Positions 9,392 through 19,130 are shown, counted from the stretch's first letter. The stretch is 64,000 nucleotides of DNA from Paraburkholderia sp. BCC1884 (GCF_900996225.1 NZ_CAAJGL010000090.1:434001-498000), one strand, 5' to 3'. The notes: generated from the letters alone by a model not told the origin. Numbers and translations: made by a program.

Positions 9392-9423
9392 TTTGGGTCG
9401 AACGCGTAATGATACCTTATAAT
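9392..9423 (+). promoter_or_regulatory. candidate promoter for gatCAB
   Basis: Perfect TATAAT at 9418-9423, about 140 bases before gatC. The -35 region is weak: TTGGGT at 9393-9398 gives a 19-base spacer. Confidence 0.4.
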
Positions 9424-9564
9424 TTTGGTTGTTTTGAAGGAAACAGGTGGCACTTTTTGCCTCCGCTGACCCCTTTTTCGAGGTCTTCCTCCAGCGTCGC
9501 AACCCACTGTCGCAGCATCGTTTTTTTCCCGCTGCGGCGGTCCACCACATTTTCCGGTGATCGC

Positions 9565-9864
9565 ATGGCCCTGACCCTGACCGATGTTAAACGCATCGCG
9601 CACCTCGCGCGACTCGAACTGGCCGACGCCGACGCAGAGCACACGCTGGTTCAGCTCAATGATTTTTTCGGCCTTGTCGAACAGATGCAGGCGGTCGATA
9701 CCACTGGCATCGCTCCACTGGCCCACCCGATCGAGCAGATCGAAGACGTCGCGCTGCGCCTGCGCGACGACGCGGTAAGCGAAACGGTCGATCGCGAAGC
9801 TTTCCAGCGCCCGGCGCCGGCTGTGCAAGACGGCCTGTACCTCGTGCCGAAGGTGATCGAGTAA
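9565..9864 (+). CDS. gatC: Asp/Glu-tRNA amidotransferase subunit C
   Basis: 99-residue GatC. It wraps around GatA and stabilises the GatCAB complex, which amidates Glu-tRNA(Gln) and/or Asp-tRNA(Asn). Family marks are LTLTDVKRIAHLARLEL and the conserved C-terminal pattern LRDDAVSE...APAVQDGLYLVPKVIE. ATG 9565 follows GGTGATCGC. First gene of gatCAB. Confidence 0.96.
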   Translation: MALTLTDVKRIAHLARLELADADAEHTLVQLNDFFGLVEQMQAVDTTGIAPLAHPIEQIEDVALRLRDDAVSETVDREAFQRPAPAVQDGLYLVPKVIE

Positions 9865-9899
9865 GACCCGCGCTGCCGCGCTCTTCAGGATAAAACGCA

Positions 9900-11387
9900 A
9901 TGCATGAAAAAAGTCTGACCGAACTGCGTGCCGCACTGGCGGCCAAGGAATGCTCCGCAGTCGAACTGGCGCAGCTCTATCTCAAGCGGATCGACGCCGC
10001 CAATAGCCTGAACGCGTTCATCCAGGTCGACCCCGATCTGACGCTCGCGCAGGCGAAAGCCGCCGACGCGCTGCTGCACACCGGTCACGCCGGCCCGCTG
10101 GTCGGCGTGCCGATCGCGCACAAAGACGTGTTCGTCACCAAGGGCTGGCGCTCTACCGCCGGATCGAAGATGCTGTCGAACTACGAAAGCCCGTTCGACG
10201 CAACCGTGGTCGCGCGTCTGCAGAACGCCGGCATGGTCTGCGTGGGCAAGACCAATATGGACGAGTTCGCGATGGGCTCGTCCAACGAGAATTCGTACTT
10301 TGGTCCCGTGCAGAATCCGTGGGACATTAAAGCGGTGCCCGGCGGTTCGTCGGGCGGTTCGGCAGCGGCCGTGGCGGCGCGTCTCGCGCCTGCTGCAACC
10401 GGCACGGACACCGGCGGTTCGATCCGTCAGCCGGCATCGTTCTCGGGCATCACCGGTATCAAGCCGACCTACGGTCGCGTTTCGCGTTACGGCATGATCG
10501 CGTTCGCGTCGTCGCTGGATCAGGGCGGTCCGATGGCACAAAGCGCCGCCGATTGCGCCGCGCTGCTCAACGCCATGGCCGGCTTCGACGAGCGCGACTC
10601 GACCAGCCTCGTGCGCGACGACGAAGACTACACGCGCTACCTCGGCAAGTCGTGGAAAGAAGGCGACGCCGGCAAGCCGCTCGCCGGTTTGCGCATCGGC
10701 CTGCCGAAAGAGTATTTCGGCGCGGGTCTCGCCGACGACGTGCGTGCCTCGATCGACGCCGCGCTCAAGCAATACGAAGCGCTCGGCGCCACGCTGGTCG
10801 ACGTCTCGCTGCCGAAAACCGAACTGTCGATCCCGGTGTACTACGTGATCGCGCCGGCGGAAGCGTCGTCGAACCTGTCGCGTTTCGACGGCGTGCGCTT
10901 CGGTCATCGCGCCGCTGAATACCGCGATCTGCTCGACATGTACAAGAAGTCGCGGGCCGAAGGTTTTGGCCCGGAAGTGAAGCGCCGCATTCTGGTCGGC
11001 GCGTACGTGCTGTCGCATGGTTACTACGACGCGTACTACCTGCAGGCGCAAAAAATTCGCCGCATCATCGCGCAAGACTTCCAGGAAGCGTTCAAGCAGT
11101 GCGACGTGATCATGGGGCCCGTTGCGCCGTCGGTGGCGTGGGACCTCGGGGCGAAGGGCGACGATCCGGTACAGATGTATCTGGCCGACATCTACACGCT
11201 GTCGGTGAGCCTCGCCGGTTTGCCGGGCATGAGCGTGCCGTGCGGCTTCGGCGCGGGCGCGAATGCGCAGCGCCCGGTGGGTTTGCAGATCATCGGCAAC
11301 TATTTCAATGAAGCCCGGATGCTCCAGGTGGCCGACGCGTTCCAACGCGCGACCGACTGGCATCGCAAAGCACCGGCGGGAGTGTGA
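9900..11387 (+). CDS. gatA: Asp/Glu-tRNA amidotransferase subunit A (amidase)
   Basis: Glutaminase subunit of GatCAB. 495 residues with the amidase signature and the Ser-cisSer-Lys triad: Lys75 (AHKDVF), cis-Ser150 (PGGSSGG) and nucleophile Ser174 (TGGSIRQPAS). ATG 9900 has AGGA at 9887-9890. It supplies ammonia to GatB through an internal channel (family knowledge). 35 bases after gatC and abutting gatB. Confidence 0.97.
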   Translation: MHEKSLTELRAALAAKECSAVELAQLYLKRIDAANSLNAFIQVDPDLTLAQAKAADALLHTGHAGPLVGVPIAHKDVFVTKGWRSTAGSKMLSNYESPFDATVVARLQNAGMVCVGKTNMDEFAMGSSNENSYFGPVQNPWDIKAVPGGSSGGSAAAVAARLAPAATGTDTGGSIRQPASFSGITGIKPTYGRVSRYGMIAFASSLDQGGPMAQSAADCAALLNAMAGFDERDSTSLVRDDEDYTRYLGKSWKEGDAGKPLAGLRIGLPKEYFGAGLADDVRASIDAALKQYEALGATLVDVSLPKTELSIPVYYVIAPAEASSNLSRFDGVRFGHRAAEYRDLLDMYKKSRAEGFGPEVKRRILVGAYVLSHGYYDAYYLQAQKIRRIIAQDFQEAFKQCDVIMGPVAPSVAWDLGAKGDDPVQMYLADIYTLSVSLAGLPGMSVPCGFGAGANAQRPVGLQIIGNYFNEARMLQVADAFQRATDWHRKAPAGV

Positions 11388-11392
11388 GCACC

Positions 11393-12868
11393 ATGGCCAA
11401 GCAATGGGAAGTCGTGATCGGTCTGGAGACCCACGCGCAACTGTCGACGCAGTCGAAGATTTTCTCGGGCGCCGCCACGCAATTCGGCGCGGCGCCGAAC
11501 ACGCAAGCCTGCCCCGTCGATCTGGCGTTGCCGGGCAGCTTGCCGGTGATGAACCGTGGCGCGGTCGAACGTGCGATCCAGTTCGGTCTCGCGATCGGCG
11601 CGACGGTTGCGTCGCGCAGCATCTTCGCGCGCAAGAATTATTTCTACCCCGATCTGCCGAAGGGCTATCAGATCAGCCAGTTCGAAATCCCCGTGGTGCA
11701 GGGCGGCCAGGTGACGATTCAGGTGCCGGCCAACGAAAAGGCGGGGAAGGAAGCGTACGAGAAGGTCGTCAACCTGACGCGCGCTCACCTTGAGGAAGAC
11801 GCGGGCAAGTCGCTGCACGAAGACTTCGCGGGCATGACGGGCATCGACCTGAATCGCGCCGGCACGCCGTTGCTCGAAATCGTCACCGAGCCGGAAATGC
11901 GCAGTGCGGCTGAAGCGGTTGCCTACGCGAAGACGCTGCATACGCTCGTCACATGGCTCGGCATCTGCGACGGCAACATGCAGGAAGGCTCCTTCCGTTG
12001 CGACGCAAACGTCTCGGTGCGTCCGGTCGGTCAGGCGGAATTCGGCACGCGTGCCGAGATCAAAAACCTGAACTCGTTCCGCTTTCTCGAAGAAGCGATC
12101 CAGTACGAAGTGCGTCGTCAGATCGAGTTGATCGAAGACGGCGGCACGGTGGTGCAGGAAACGCGTCTGTACGATCCGGACAAGCGCGAAACGCGCTCCA
12201 TGCGCAGCAAGGAAGACGCGCACGATTACCGCTATTTCCCCGATCCCGATCTGATGCCGCTCGTGATCGACGCGGCGTGGGTCGAGCGCGTGAAGAGCGA
12301 GATGACGGAACTGCCGGTGGCGATTCAGCAGCGCTTCGTCACGCAATACGGCTTGACGCCGTACGACGCGAACGTGCTGACGTCGAGCAAGGCGATGGCC
12401 GCGTATTACGAAGCGGTGGTCGTGAAAGTTGGCCCGGCCAACGCGAAGGTCGCGGCGAACTGGCTGATGGGCGAAGTGTCGTCGCAACTGAATCGCGAAG
12501 GTCTCGACATTGCCGATTGCCTGGTGTCGTCGGCGCAACTCGCCTTGTTGCTGCAACGTATCGCAGACGGCACGATCTCGAACAAGATCGCCAAGGAAAT
12601 TTTCCTCGCGATCTGGGAAGAAAAAGCCACCGACGAAGCCGCCGCCGATCGCATCATCGAAGCGAAGGGTCTCAAGCAGATTTCGGATACCGGCGCGCTG
12701 GAAGCGATCATCGACGAAGTGCTGGCTGCCAATGCGAAGTCGGTCGAAGAATTCCGCGCCGGCAAGGAGAAGGCTTTCAACGCACTGATCGGTCAGGCGA
12801 TGAAGGCGACCAAGGGCAAAGCCAATCCAGCGCAGGTGAACGAACTGCTGAAGAAGAAGCTGTCCTGA
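11393..12868 (+). CDS. gatB: Asp/Glu-tRNA amidotransferase subunit B
   Basis: Kinase/transamidase subunit that activates tRNA-bound Glu or Asp and transfers ammonia. 491 residues, with the N-terminal signature VIGLETHAQLST, then FYPDLPKGYQISQFEIPV and FRCDANVSVRP, and a C-terminal GatB/YqeY helical domain. ATG 11393 is preferred over the GTG at 11384 because GGCGGGAG (11376-11382) is then correctly spaced. It begins 5 bases after gatA. Confidence 0.97.
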   Translation: MAKQWEVVIGLETHAQLSTQSKIFSGAATQFGAAPNTQACPVDLALPGSLPVMNRGAVERAIQFGLAIGATVASRSIFARKNYFYPDLPKGYQISQFEIPVVQGGQVTIQVPANEKAGKEAYEKVVNLTRAHLEEDAGKSLHEDFAGMTGIDLNRAGTPLLEIVTEPEMRSAAEAVAYAKTLHTLVTWLGICDGNMQEGSFRCDANVSVRPVGQAEFGTRAEIKNLNSFRFLEEAIQYEVRRQIELIEDGGTVVQETRLYDPDKRETRSMRSKEDAHDYRYFPDPDLMPLVIDAAWVERVKSEMTELPVAIQQRFVTQYGLTPYDANVLTSSKAMAAYYEAVVVKVGPANAKVAANWLMGEVSSQLNREGLDIADCLVSSAQLALLLQRIADGTISNKIAKEIFLAIWEEKATDEAAADRIIEAKGLKQISDTGALEAIIDEVLAANAKSVEEFRAGKEKAFNALIGQAMKATKGKANPAQVNELLKKKLS

Positions 12869-12910
12869 GTCGAGTGAGCAAGGTTCGAGCGCGCGCGCTC
12901 GAGCCAACGC

Positions 12911-12954
12911 GGGCTGTTGCCGGAGCGAAAGTGGGGCAACGGCCCGTTTTATTT
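12911..12954 (+). terminator. intrinsic terminator after gatCAB
   Basis: Stem GGGCTGTTGCC / GGCAACGGCCC with one G-T pair and a 13-base loop, followed by GTTTTATTT. It lies 42 bases after the gatB stop. Confidence 0.75.
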
Positions 12955-12991
12955 GGCGGGCTCGTTTTAACGCAGATCAGGGAGTATGTGG

Positions 12992-13831
12992 ATGGCGAAG
13001 CAACCCGAACTCGACGATTTCCGCGTGCCGTATTTCGACGAGGGCAAGAAGAACGACAAGTTCTCGCTCGACGATTTCGATCCGTCCGCAAAGCCGTTTT
13101 CCACCGGCTCGAAAGATTCCGACAAGGCGCGCCTGTCGGAGATCGGCGATAAGCTCGACACGCAACAGGAGTGTTTGCACGCCCAGCGCGAGCGTCGGGT
13201 GCTGCTGGTATTGCAGGGTATGGACACGAGCGGCAAGGACGGCACGATCCGCGCAGTGTTCCATGAGGTCGATCCGCTCGGCTTGCGCATCGTGCCCTTC
13301 AAGGCGCCGACGCCAGTCGAGCTCGCGCACGATTTTCTGTGGCGCGTGCATTCGCAAGCGCCTGCTGCCGGCGAATTAACGATCTTCAATCGCAGCCACT
13401 ACGAAGATCTGCTGGTGCCGACCGTGCTCGGCGCTCTGGACGCGAAGGCGTTCGAGCAACGTTGCTGCCACATTCGCCAATTCGAAGAACTGCTCGCGGA
13501 TAGCGGCACGACGATCATCAAGTGCATGCTGCATATTTCGAAAGACGAGCAGCGCGCGCGCCTGCAGGCGCGCATCGACGATCCGAGCAAGCACTGGAAA
13601 TTCGACGTCGCCGATCTCGAAGCGCGCAAGCAGTGGGACAAATATCAGTCGGCGTATCGCGACGCGCTCGCTGCGACATCGACCGATTACGCGCCCTGGT
13701 ACGTAATTCCAGCCGATTCGAAGACGCATCGCAACGTGATGGTCGCGGAGTTGTTGTTGCGGACGTTCGCAGCGCTGAAGCTCGAATATCCGCCCGCGAA
13801 AGAATCGCTGAAAGGCATCAAGGTCGAGTGA
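12992..13831 (+). CDS. PPK2-family polyphosphate kinase / polyphosphate:nucleotide phosphotransferase
   Basis: 279-residue single-domain PPK2. P-loop-like LQGMDTSGKDGTIRAVF, Walker-B/lid region FNRSHYEDLLVPTVLG and RHRxx-type basic residues in the lid fit class I/III enzymes, which phosphorylate nucleoside mono- or diphosphates with polyphosphate. Whether it prefers AMP, ADP or GDP cannot be told. ATG 12992 has CAGGGAG seven bases upstream; the ATG at 12986 would be too close to it. Cytoplasmic; stands alone after the gatB terminator. Confidence 0.85.
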   Translation: MAKQPELDDFRVPYFDEGKKNDKFSLDDFDPSAKPFSTGSKDSDKARLSEIGDKLDTQQECLHAQRERRVLLVLQGMDTSGKDGTIRAVFHEVDPLGLRIVPFKAPTPVELAHDFLWRVHSQAPAAGELTIFNRSHYEDLLVPTVLGALDAKAFEQRCCHIRQFEELLADSGTTIIKCMLHISKDEQRARLQARIDDPSKHWKFDVADLEARKQWDKYQSAYRDALAATSTDYAPWYVIPADSKTHRNVMVAELLLRTFAALKLEYPPAKESLKGIKVE

Positions 13832-13879
13832 TCTCGATGCCCTTCGCTCAGACAACGAATCGAACATAAAAGGAACGAC

Positions 13880-14659
13880 ATGTTGCGTGTGATTACCGCC
13901 AACCTGAACGGCATTCGCTCAGCGGCAAAGAAGGGTTTCTTCGACTGGTTCGGCGAACAGAAAGCCGACGTGCTGTGCGTGCAGGAAATCAAATGCTCGC
14001 AAGACGACATGACGCCGGAGTTCATGGCGCCGCACAATTTCACCGGCTATTTTCAGCATGCGGTGAAGAAGGGCTATAGCGGCGCGGGCGTCTACACGCG
14101 TCACGAGCCGGATGAGGTAATCATCGGTTTCGGTAGCGAGGAATTCGATCCGGAAGGGCGCTATGTCGAGTTGCGCTTCGGCGAGCTCTCGGTGATTTCG
14201 GTATATGTGCCCTCGGGCTCGAGCGGCGAAGAGCGTCAGCAGGCCAAATTCCGCTTTATGGCCGAGTTCATGCCGCATCTCGCCGAACTCGCGAAAGAAC
14301 GCGAAGTGATCGTGTGCGGTGACGTGAACATCGTGCACAAGGAAATCGACATCAAGAACTGGAAGAGCAACCAGAAGAACTCGGGTTGCTTGCCGGAAGA
14401 GCGTGCCTGGCTCGACACGCTATTCGACGACGTGGGCTACGTCGACGTGTTCCGCACGCTCGATCAGCGGCCGGAACAGTACACGTGGTGGAGCAATCGC
14501 GGTCAGGCGTACGCGAAGAACGTCGGGTGGCGGATCGATTATCAGATCGCGACGCCGGGTATCGCGAGCAAGGCGAAACGCACCGACGTGTTCCGCGATA
14601 TCAAGTTCAGCGATCACGCGCCGCTGACCATCGATTACGACCACAAGGTCAAGAAGTAA
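13880..14659 (+). CDS. xth: exodeoxyribonuclease III (AP endonuclease)
   Basis: 259-residue Mg-dependent nuclease of the ExoIII/APE family for base-excision repair. Conserved stretches in order: NLNGIRSA, VQEIKCSQDD (metal Glu), GDVNIVH (Asp/Asn catalytic), WWSNRGQAYAKNVGWRIDY and FSDHAPLTIDYD (His with Asp). AAAAGGAACGAC precedes the ATG. 48 bases after the PPK2 gene and convergent with the M48 protease gene; no clear terminator was seen between them. Confidence 0.95.
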   Translation: MLRVITANLNGIRSAAKKGFFDWFGEQKADVLCVQEIKCSQDDMTPEFMAPHNFTGYFQHAVKKGYSGAGVYTRHEPDEVIIGFGSEEFDPEGRYVELRFGELSVISVYVPSGSSGEERQQAKFRFMAEFMPHLAELAKEREVIVCGDVNIVHKEIDIKNWKSNQKNSGCLPEERAWLDTLFDDVGYVDVFRTLDQRPEQYTWWSNRGQAYAKNVGWRIDYQIATPGIASKAKRTDVFRDIKFSDHAPLTIDYDHKVKK

Positions 14660-14689
14660 GCGGCTTCTGCAGCGTGTTGCGAGTACGTC

Positions 14690-15970
14690 TTAATCGCGAG
14701 GCGTCTTGCGGCGCGGGCGGCCCATGCCGGCGTAGTCCGGCAGCGAATCCACGCTCTTGCCGATCGCCTTGGCATAGAGCGGCAGCATATCCGGCAAGCG
14801 CTTGATGATGTCCTGACGGCGCTCCGCGTTATACGGATGGACGTAGATGAAGCCCTGGTCGCGGTTGCTGTGGGTCGCCTGCGCGAGTTTGTCCCACAGC
14901 GTGACCGCCGCGCGCGGGTCGTAACCGGCGCGCGAGGCAATATCGCTGCCGATTACGTCGGCTTCGGTTTCGTCGGTGTTCTCGTATTTCATTTCCAGCA
15001 GACGCGAGCCGATGCCGAGCGGGGCCGCGCCCAGGTCGGCGAGTCCGAATAGCTGGGGAATCGTGCCGGACGAATCGAGCTGGCTCGCCTGCAACTGGCC
15101 CAGACGTTCGCGTGCATGCTCGCGCAAAGCATGGGCGATCTCGTGCCCGATCAGCATGCCCAGTTCGTTGTCGTTCAGATGCGCCCGGTCGAGCAGCCCG
15201 CCATAGACGACGATCTTGCCGCCCGGCAGACAGTACATGCGGATGTCGGGCGACTTCACCACCGCCACTTCCCACTTCCAGTTCCTGGCCCGCTCGTTCC
15301 ATTTCAACGAGTACGGGATCAGCTTGTCGACGATCGTGCGCACGCGCGTGACGTGCGCGTCGGTGTCGGCATACAGACGGTCCGCGTGTTGTGCGCCGTA
15401 GACGATCTGGCTGAACTCTTCGGCGGCTTGCGCCTCGAGCATCGGTGAAGGGATCAGGTTGCGGAACACGAGGTAGCCGCCGAAACGCAACTGCGGGTTC
15501 GGGCTGTACGACGCGTTGGGTACGGCGGGCATCGCCGGCGCGGCAGGCGCTTTGGCGGATGCGTTCGGCGATGAAGTTGCAGCGGGCGTTCTGGCGGTGA
15601 CTGGAGCAGGCGGTGCTGGCGTCGCTGAAGTCGGTGCGGCCGCCGCAGGTGCGTTGCCGTTGCTCGGCGCGCTACCCGCGCTGTTCGCGCTTTGCGCCGC
15701 CGAGGTCGCGTTTTCCGGGCTCGTTGAAGTCGCGGTGGACTTTGCCGCTGGGGCTGTCGTGGTCGCCGCCGTCGCAGGCGCTGCTGCCGCCGCACTGTTG
15801 GCAACAGCGGGCATGGCGGTCGCGTAAGCATCGAGCGGCACGGCAAGCGCCACGCTCGCGCAGCCGAACATCCAGACTGCGTGCAGTGCCACGCGGCTCG
15901 TCCTGAGCGAACCACGCCGGGCTTTAGCTTTAAGCGAGCCCGGCGCGAGCTTCTTGAACAGCGACGTCAC
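14690..15970 (-). CDS. M48-family metalloprotease, periplasmic
   Basis: 426 residues. GTG 15970 overlaps the ampG stop (GTGA), giving MTSLFKKLAPG..., a basic start and a hydrophobic stretch ending near LDAYATA: a signal peptide. Then comes a ~110-residue Ala/Thr/Ser/Pro-rich linker, followed by a zinc metallopeptidase domain with HEIAH (in LIGHEIAHALREHARE) and the downstream Glu in TEADVIGSD. Resembles LoiP/YggG- and BepA-like outer-membrane quality-control proteases, but without a lipobox. Last gene of metX-metW-ampG. Confidence 0.85.
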   Translation of the reverse strand: MTSLFKKLAPGSLKAKARRGSLRTSRVALHAVWMFGCASVALAVPLDAYATAMPAVANSAAAAAPATAATTTAPAAKSTATSTSPENATSAAQSANSAGSAPSNGNAPAAAAPTSATPAPPAPVTARTPAATSSPNASAKAPAAPAMPAVPNASYSPNPQLRFGGYLVFRNLIPSPMLEAQAAEEFSQIVYGAQHADRLYADTDAHVTRVRTIVDKLIPYSLKWNERARNWKWEVAVVKSPDIRMYCLPGGKIVVYGGLLDRAHLNDNELGMLIGHEIAHALREHARERLGQLQASQLDSSGTIPQLFGLADLGAAPLGIGSRLLEMKYENTDETEADVIGSDIASRAGYDPRAAVTLWDKLAQATHSNRDQGFIYVHPYNAERRQDIIKRLPDMLPLYAKAIGKSVDSLPDYAGMGRPRRKTPRD

Positions 15971-17361
15971 GACCGCGTCCTCCACGGTGCGATGCGCAGC
16001 AGAAGCAGCATGCCGGGCAACGCCAACGCGGTACATACGAGGAAGTATTCAAACCAGCCGATCTGTGCGACCACATAGCCGCTGGCGGCAGACGCCAGCG
16101 TACGCGGCACCGAAGCAAGACTCGTGAACAGCGCGAACTGCGTCGCGGTGTAGCGCGGGTCGGTCGTGCTGGCGATATAGGCGGTGAACGCGGCCATCGT
16201 CAGACCGGTGGCAAAGGTTTCCAAACCGTAGACAAGTGCCAGCGCCACAGAACGTGGCTCCAACTGCACGGCCCAATCGATGCCGACCAGCGCGAGCAAC
16301 TTCGTCGTGCCCTGGCTGATTCCGACGGCGATGTCGTAGATCGCGGCGAGCCCCGGCGATGCCGGCCCGAGATGCGCAAGCCACGCGAAGCCGAGCGTCG
16401 AGACCATCTGCAGGATGCCGAAGATCCACAGGCCGCGGCCAATGCCGATCTTCATCAGCCAGATGCCGCCGACGATACCGCCCGCCAGACTCGCCCCGAA
16501 CGCAGTGGTCTTGGCGATCACACCGATCTGGGTGCGTGAAAAACCGATATCGAGGAAGAACGACGTGGACAGCGTGGTCGCCATCGTGTCGCCGAGTTTG
16601 TAGAGAAAGATGAAGCCGAGCACGAACAGCGCGCCGCGCCAGCCGTCACGCTGAATGAATTCGCGGAAAGGCTGAGTGATCGCCTCGCGTAGATTCTTCG
16701 GCGGTGTGCCGTGCACTTCAGGCTCACGCACTACCAGCGTCATCACCATGCCCGGCAGCATGAATGCAGCTGTCACGATGAACACGGTGCTCCACGGCAA
16801 ATGGTCGGACAGAATCAACGCGAGCGAGCCGGGCACTAGCGCCGCGATCTTGTAAGCGTTCACATGCACTGCATTGCCGAGGCCTTGCTGCGTATCGCTC
16901 AGCAGTTCACGCCGGTAGGCGTCGATCACGATGTCCTGGCTCGCGCCGAAAAACGCGACCAGCGCCGTCAACGCGGCCACCGTCCAGATCGATTCGCGTG
17001 GCGAAACGAAGCCGAGCGTCGCGATCGCTCCCGCCACCAGAATCTGCGTGACCAGCATCCAGCCGCGCCGTCTGCCCGGACGCCAGCCCGGAAAACGCGG
17101 GACGTAGCGGTCCATCAACGGCGCCCAGACGAATTTCCAGGTGTAGGGGAACTGGATCAGCGCAAAAAGGCCGATTTCCTTCAGATTGACGCCTTCGGAG
17201 CGTAGCCACGCCTGCACCAGATAGACGAGCGTGAACAGCGGCAATCCCGACGTGAAGCCGAGAAAGACGCAGATCAGCATGCGCGTATTCAGGAACGCGC
17301 GCCAGCCGGGATGTTCTTCGTGAGCGGAAAGTGCAGGCGCCTCGTGCGGCGGGTTCGACAT
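15967..17361 (-). CDS. ampG: AmpG-type muropeptide transporter (MFS)
   Basis: 464-residue inner-membrane transporter with about 12-14 hydrophobic segments. It imports anhydro-muropeptides for recycling, and in family members the imported products induce AmpC. Recognised by RMLICVFLGFTSGLPLF, FPYTWKFVWAPLMDRY and PGWRPGRRRGWMLVTQ. Start is 14 bases downstream of metW; the end overlaps the protease gene by four bases. Confidence 0.9.
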   Translation of the reverse strand: MSNPPHEAPALSAHEEHPGWRAFLNTRMLICVFLGFTSGLPLFTLVYLVQAWLRSEGVNLKEIGLFALIQFPYTWKFVWAPLMDRYVPRFPGWRPGRRRGWMLVTQILVAGAIATLGFVSPRESIWTVAALTALVAFFGASQDIVIDAYRRELLSDTQQGLGNAVHVNAYKIAALVPGSLALILSDHLPWSTVFIVTAAFMLPGMVMTLVVREPEVHGTPPKNLREAITQPFREFIQRDGWRGALFVLGFIFLYKLGDTMATTLSTSFFLDIGFSRTQIGVIAKTTAFGASLAGGIVGGIWLMKIGIGRGLWIFGILQMVSTLGFAWLAHLGPASPGLAAIYDIAVGISQGTTKLLALVGIDWAVQLEPRSVALALVYGLETFATGLTMAAFTAYIASTTDPRYTATQFALFTSLASVPRTLASAASGYVVAQIGWFEYFLVCTALALPGMLLLLRIAPWRTRS

Positions 17362-17375
17362 GTGGATAACTTGCG

Positions 17376-17984
17376 TTAGCTTTTCTTGACGCGATAGACC
17401 GCAAGACTACCACGCCAGTTCACGCCCCACCGCACCACCTGACCTTCGTGGAGCACGACGCGGTCGAGAATCTCGATGCCGACTTCCGGCGCCAGCGCCT
17501 CGAAATCCTCGATCGTCAGCACCCGCACGTTCGGCGTGTTGTGCCACTGATAAGGCAGCGACTTCGACACCGGCATACGCCCTTGCAGCACGGACAGACG
17601 GTGTGCCCAGTAGCCGAAGTTCGGGAACGACACGATGCATTCCTTGCCGACCCGGACCGTCTCACGCAGGATCGCGGCCGTCTGATGAATGGTTTGCAGC
17701 GTCTGCGAAAGGATGGCGAAATCGAAGCTGCCGTCTTCGAAAAGGCGCAGGCCGTCTTCCAGATTCTGCTGGATCACGTTGACGCCGTTTTGCGTCGACG
17801 CCAGCACGCCCGCGTCGTTGATTTCGATGCCGTAGCCCTGCACGTCCAGCTCTTCGGTGAGGAGCGAGAGCAGCGAGCCGTCGCCGCAGCCCAGATCGAG
17901 CACGGTGGCGCGCGGTTCGACCCAGCGGGCGATTGCGCGGAAGTCCGGGCGCAGCGCCAAATAGTCCAGTGCACGCTGGTTCAT
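17376..17984 (-). CDS. metW: methionine biosynthesis protein MetW
   Basis: 202-residue class I SAM-methyltransferase fold with VLDLGCGDGSLLSLL as SAM-binding motif I. MetW is almost always next to metX and is needed for, or boosts, homoserine acylation. The start overlaps the metX stop (ATGA) and has a very strong AAGGAGGTGA ribosome site inside metX, so the two are made together. Confidence 0.95.
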   Translation of the reverse strand: MNQRALDYLALRPDFRAIARWVEPRATVLDLGCGDGSLLSLLTEELDVQGYGIEINDAGVLASTQNGVNVIQQNLEDGLRLFEDGSFDFAILSQTLQTIHQTAAILRETVRVGKECIVSFPNFGYWAHRLSVLQGRMPVSKSLPYQWHNTPNVRVLTIEDFEALAPEVGIEILDRVVLHEGQVVRWGVNWRGSLAVYRVKKS

Positions 17985-19126
17985 GCGTTCACCTCCTTCG
18001 CAATACGTTCGTAGTAGGCGCGCATCACGTTGTGATAGCGCGCGTCGTCGAGCAGGAAGGCGTCGTGGCCGTGCGGCGCGTCGATTTCCGCGTAGGTGAC
18101 CGTGCGCTTGTGGTCGAGCAGCGCCTTCACCAGTTCGCGCGAACGGGCCGGCGCGAAACGCCAGTCGGTCGTGAAACTCGCGATCAGATATTTCGCCGTG
18201 GTGTGCGCGACCGCCGCTGTCAGATCGCCGTCGAAGGCCTTGGCCGGATCGAAGTAGTCGAGCGCGCGGGTGATCAGCAGGTACGTGTTCGCGTCGAAGT
18301 AGTCGGCGAACTTGTCGCCTTGATAGCGCAGGTACGACTCCACTTCGAACTCGACGTCGAAGTTGAAGTTGTAGGCATCCACGGCGCCTTCCGCGCGCCG
18401 CAGCGAACGGCCGAATTTCTCGGCCATATCGTCGTCCGACAGATACGTGATGTGGCCGATCATGCGCGCGACGCGCAGGCCGCGTTTCGGCTTCACGTCG
18501 TGCGCGTAGTAGTTGCCGCCGTGGAAGTCGGGGTCCGAGAGAATCGCCGAGCGGGCCACCTCGTTGAACGCGATGTTCTGCGCCGACAACTTGGGCGTGG
18601 ACGCGACCACGATGCAATGTGCGACGCGCTCCGGGTACATCGTGCTCCACGCGAGCGCCTGCATGCCGCCGAGGCTGCCGCCCATCACCGCGGCGAAACG
18701 GGTGATGCCGAATTCGTCGGCGACGCGCGCCTGGGCGTTGACCCAGTCTTCTACCGTGACGACGGGGAACGCCGCGCCGTAGGGTTTGCCGGTTGACGGA
18801 TCGAGGCTCATCGGCCCGGTCGAGCCGAAGCACGATCCCAGGTTGTTGACGCCGATCACGAAGAACTTGTTGGTGTCGAGCGGTTTGCCCGGACCCACCA
18901 TGTTGTCCCACCAGCCGACGTCTTTCGGGTTGTCCGCGTACACGCCCGCCACGTGATGCGAAGCGTTGAGCGCATGACACACCAGCACCGCATTGCTACG
19001 CGCGGCGTTGAGCGTGCCGTAGGTTTCGACCATCAGGTCGTAACCAGCGAGCGAGCTGCCGTTCTGCAATTGCAGCGGCTCGGTGAAATGCATGCTTTGG
19101 GGAGCGACGATACCGATCGATTCCAT
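17981..19126 (-). CDS. metX: homoserine O-acyltransferase MetX
   Basis: 381-residue alpha/beta-hydrolase that activates homoserine with an acyl-CoA, the first committed step of methionine synthesis. Nucleophile Ser151 lies in MGGSLGGMQALAW and the C-terminal Asp/His in DAPHGHDAF. Acetyl- versus succinyl-CoA use cannot be settled by eye; some proteobacterial MetX enzymes take succinyl-CoA. Translation is probably controlled by the riboswitch-like leader at 19131-19310. Operon metX-metW-ampG-protease. Confidence 0.94.
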   Translation of the reverse strand: MESIGIVAPQSMHFTEPLQLQNGSSLAGYDLMVETYGTLNAARSNAVLVCHALNASHHVAGVYADNPKDVGWWDNMVGPGKPLDTNKFFVIGVNNLGSCFGSTGPMSLDPSTGKPYGAAFPVVTVEDWVNAQARVADEFGITRFAAVMGGSLGGMQALAWSTMYPERVAHCIVVASTPKLSAQNIAFNEVARSAILSDPDFHGGNYYAHDVKPKRGLRVARMIGHITYLSDDDMAEKFGRSLRRAEGAVDAYNFNFDVEFEVESYLRYQGDKFADYFDANTYLLITRALDYFDPAKAFDGDLTAAVAHTTAKYLIASFTTDWRFAPARSRELVKALLDHKRTVTYAEIDAPHGHDAFLLDDARYHNVMRAYYERIAKEVNA

Positions 19127-19130
19127 TCAT

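Larger units (their letters stand above)
9187..9564. other. divergent intergenic region mreB / gatC
   Basis: 378 bases without a gene, separating the leftward elongasome operon from the rightward gatCAB operon. It holds the two promoter candidates listed separately. No small gene with a credible ribosome site was seen. Confidence 0.7.

Noticed and set aside
9885..11363. 492-codon minus-strand open frame opposite gatA
   Set aside because: A shadow of the highly conserved gatA. Arg/His/Val-rich composition and no ribosome site.
11300..12907. 535-codon minus-strand open frame opposite gatB
   Set aside because: Antisense shadow of gatB caused by high GC; no recognisable domain.
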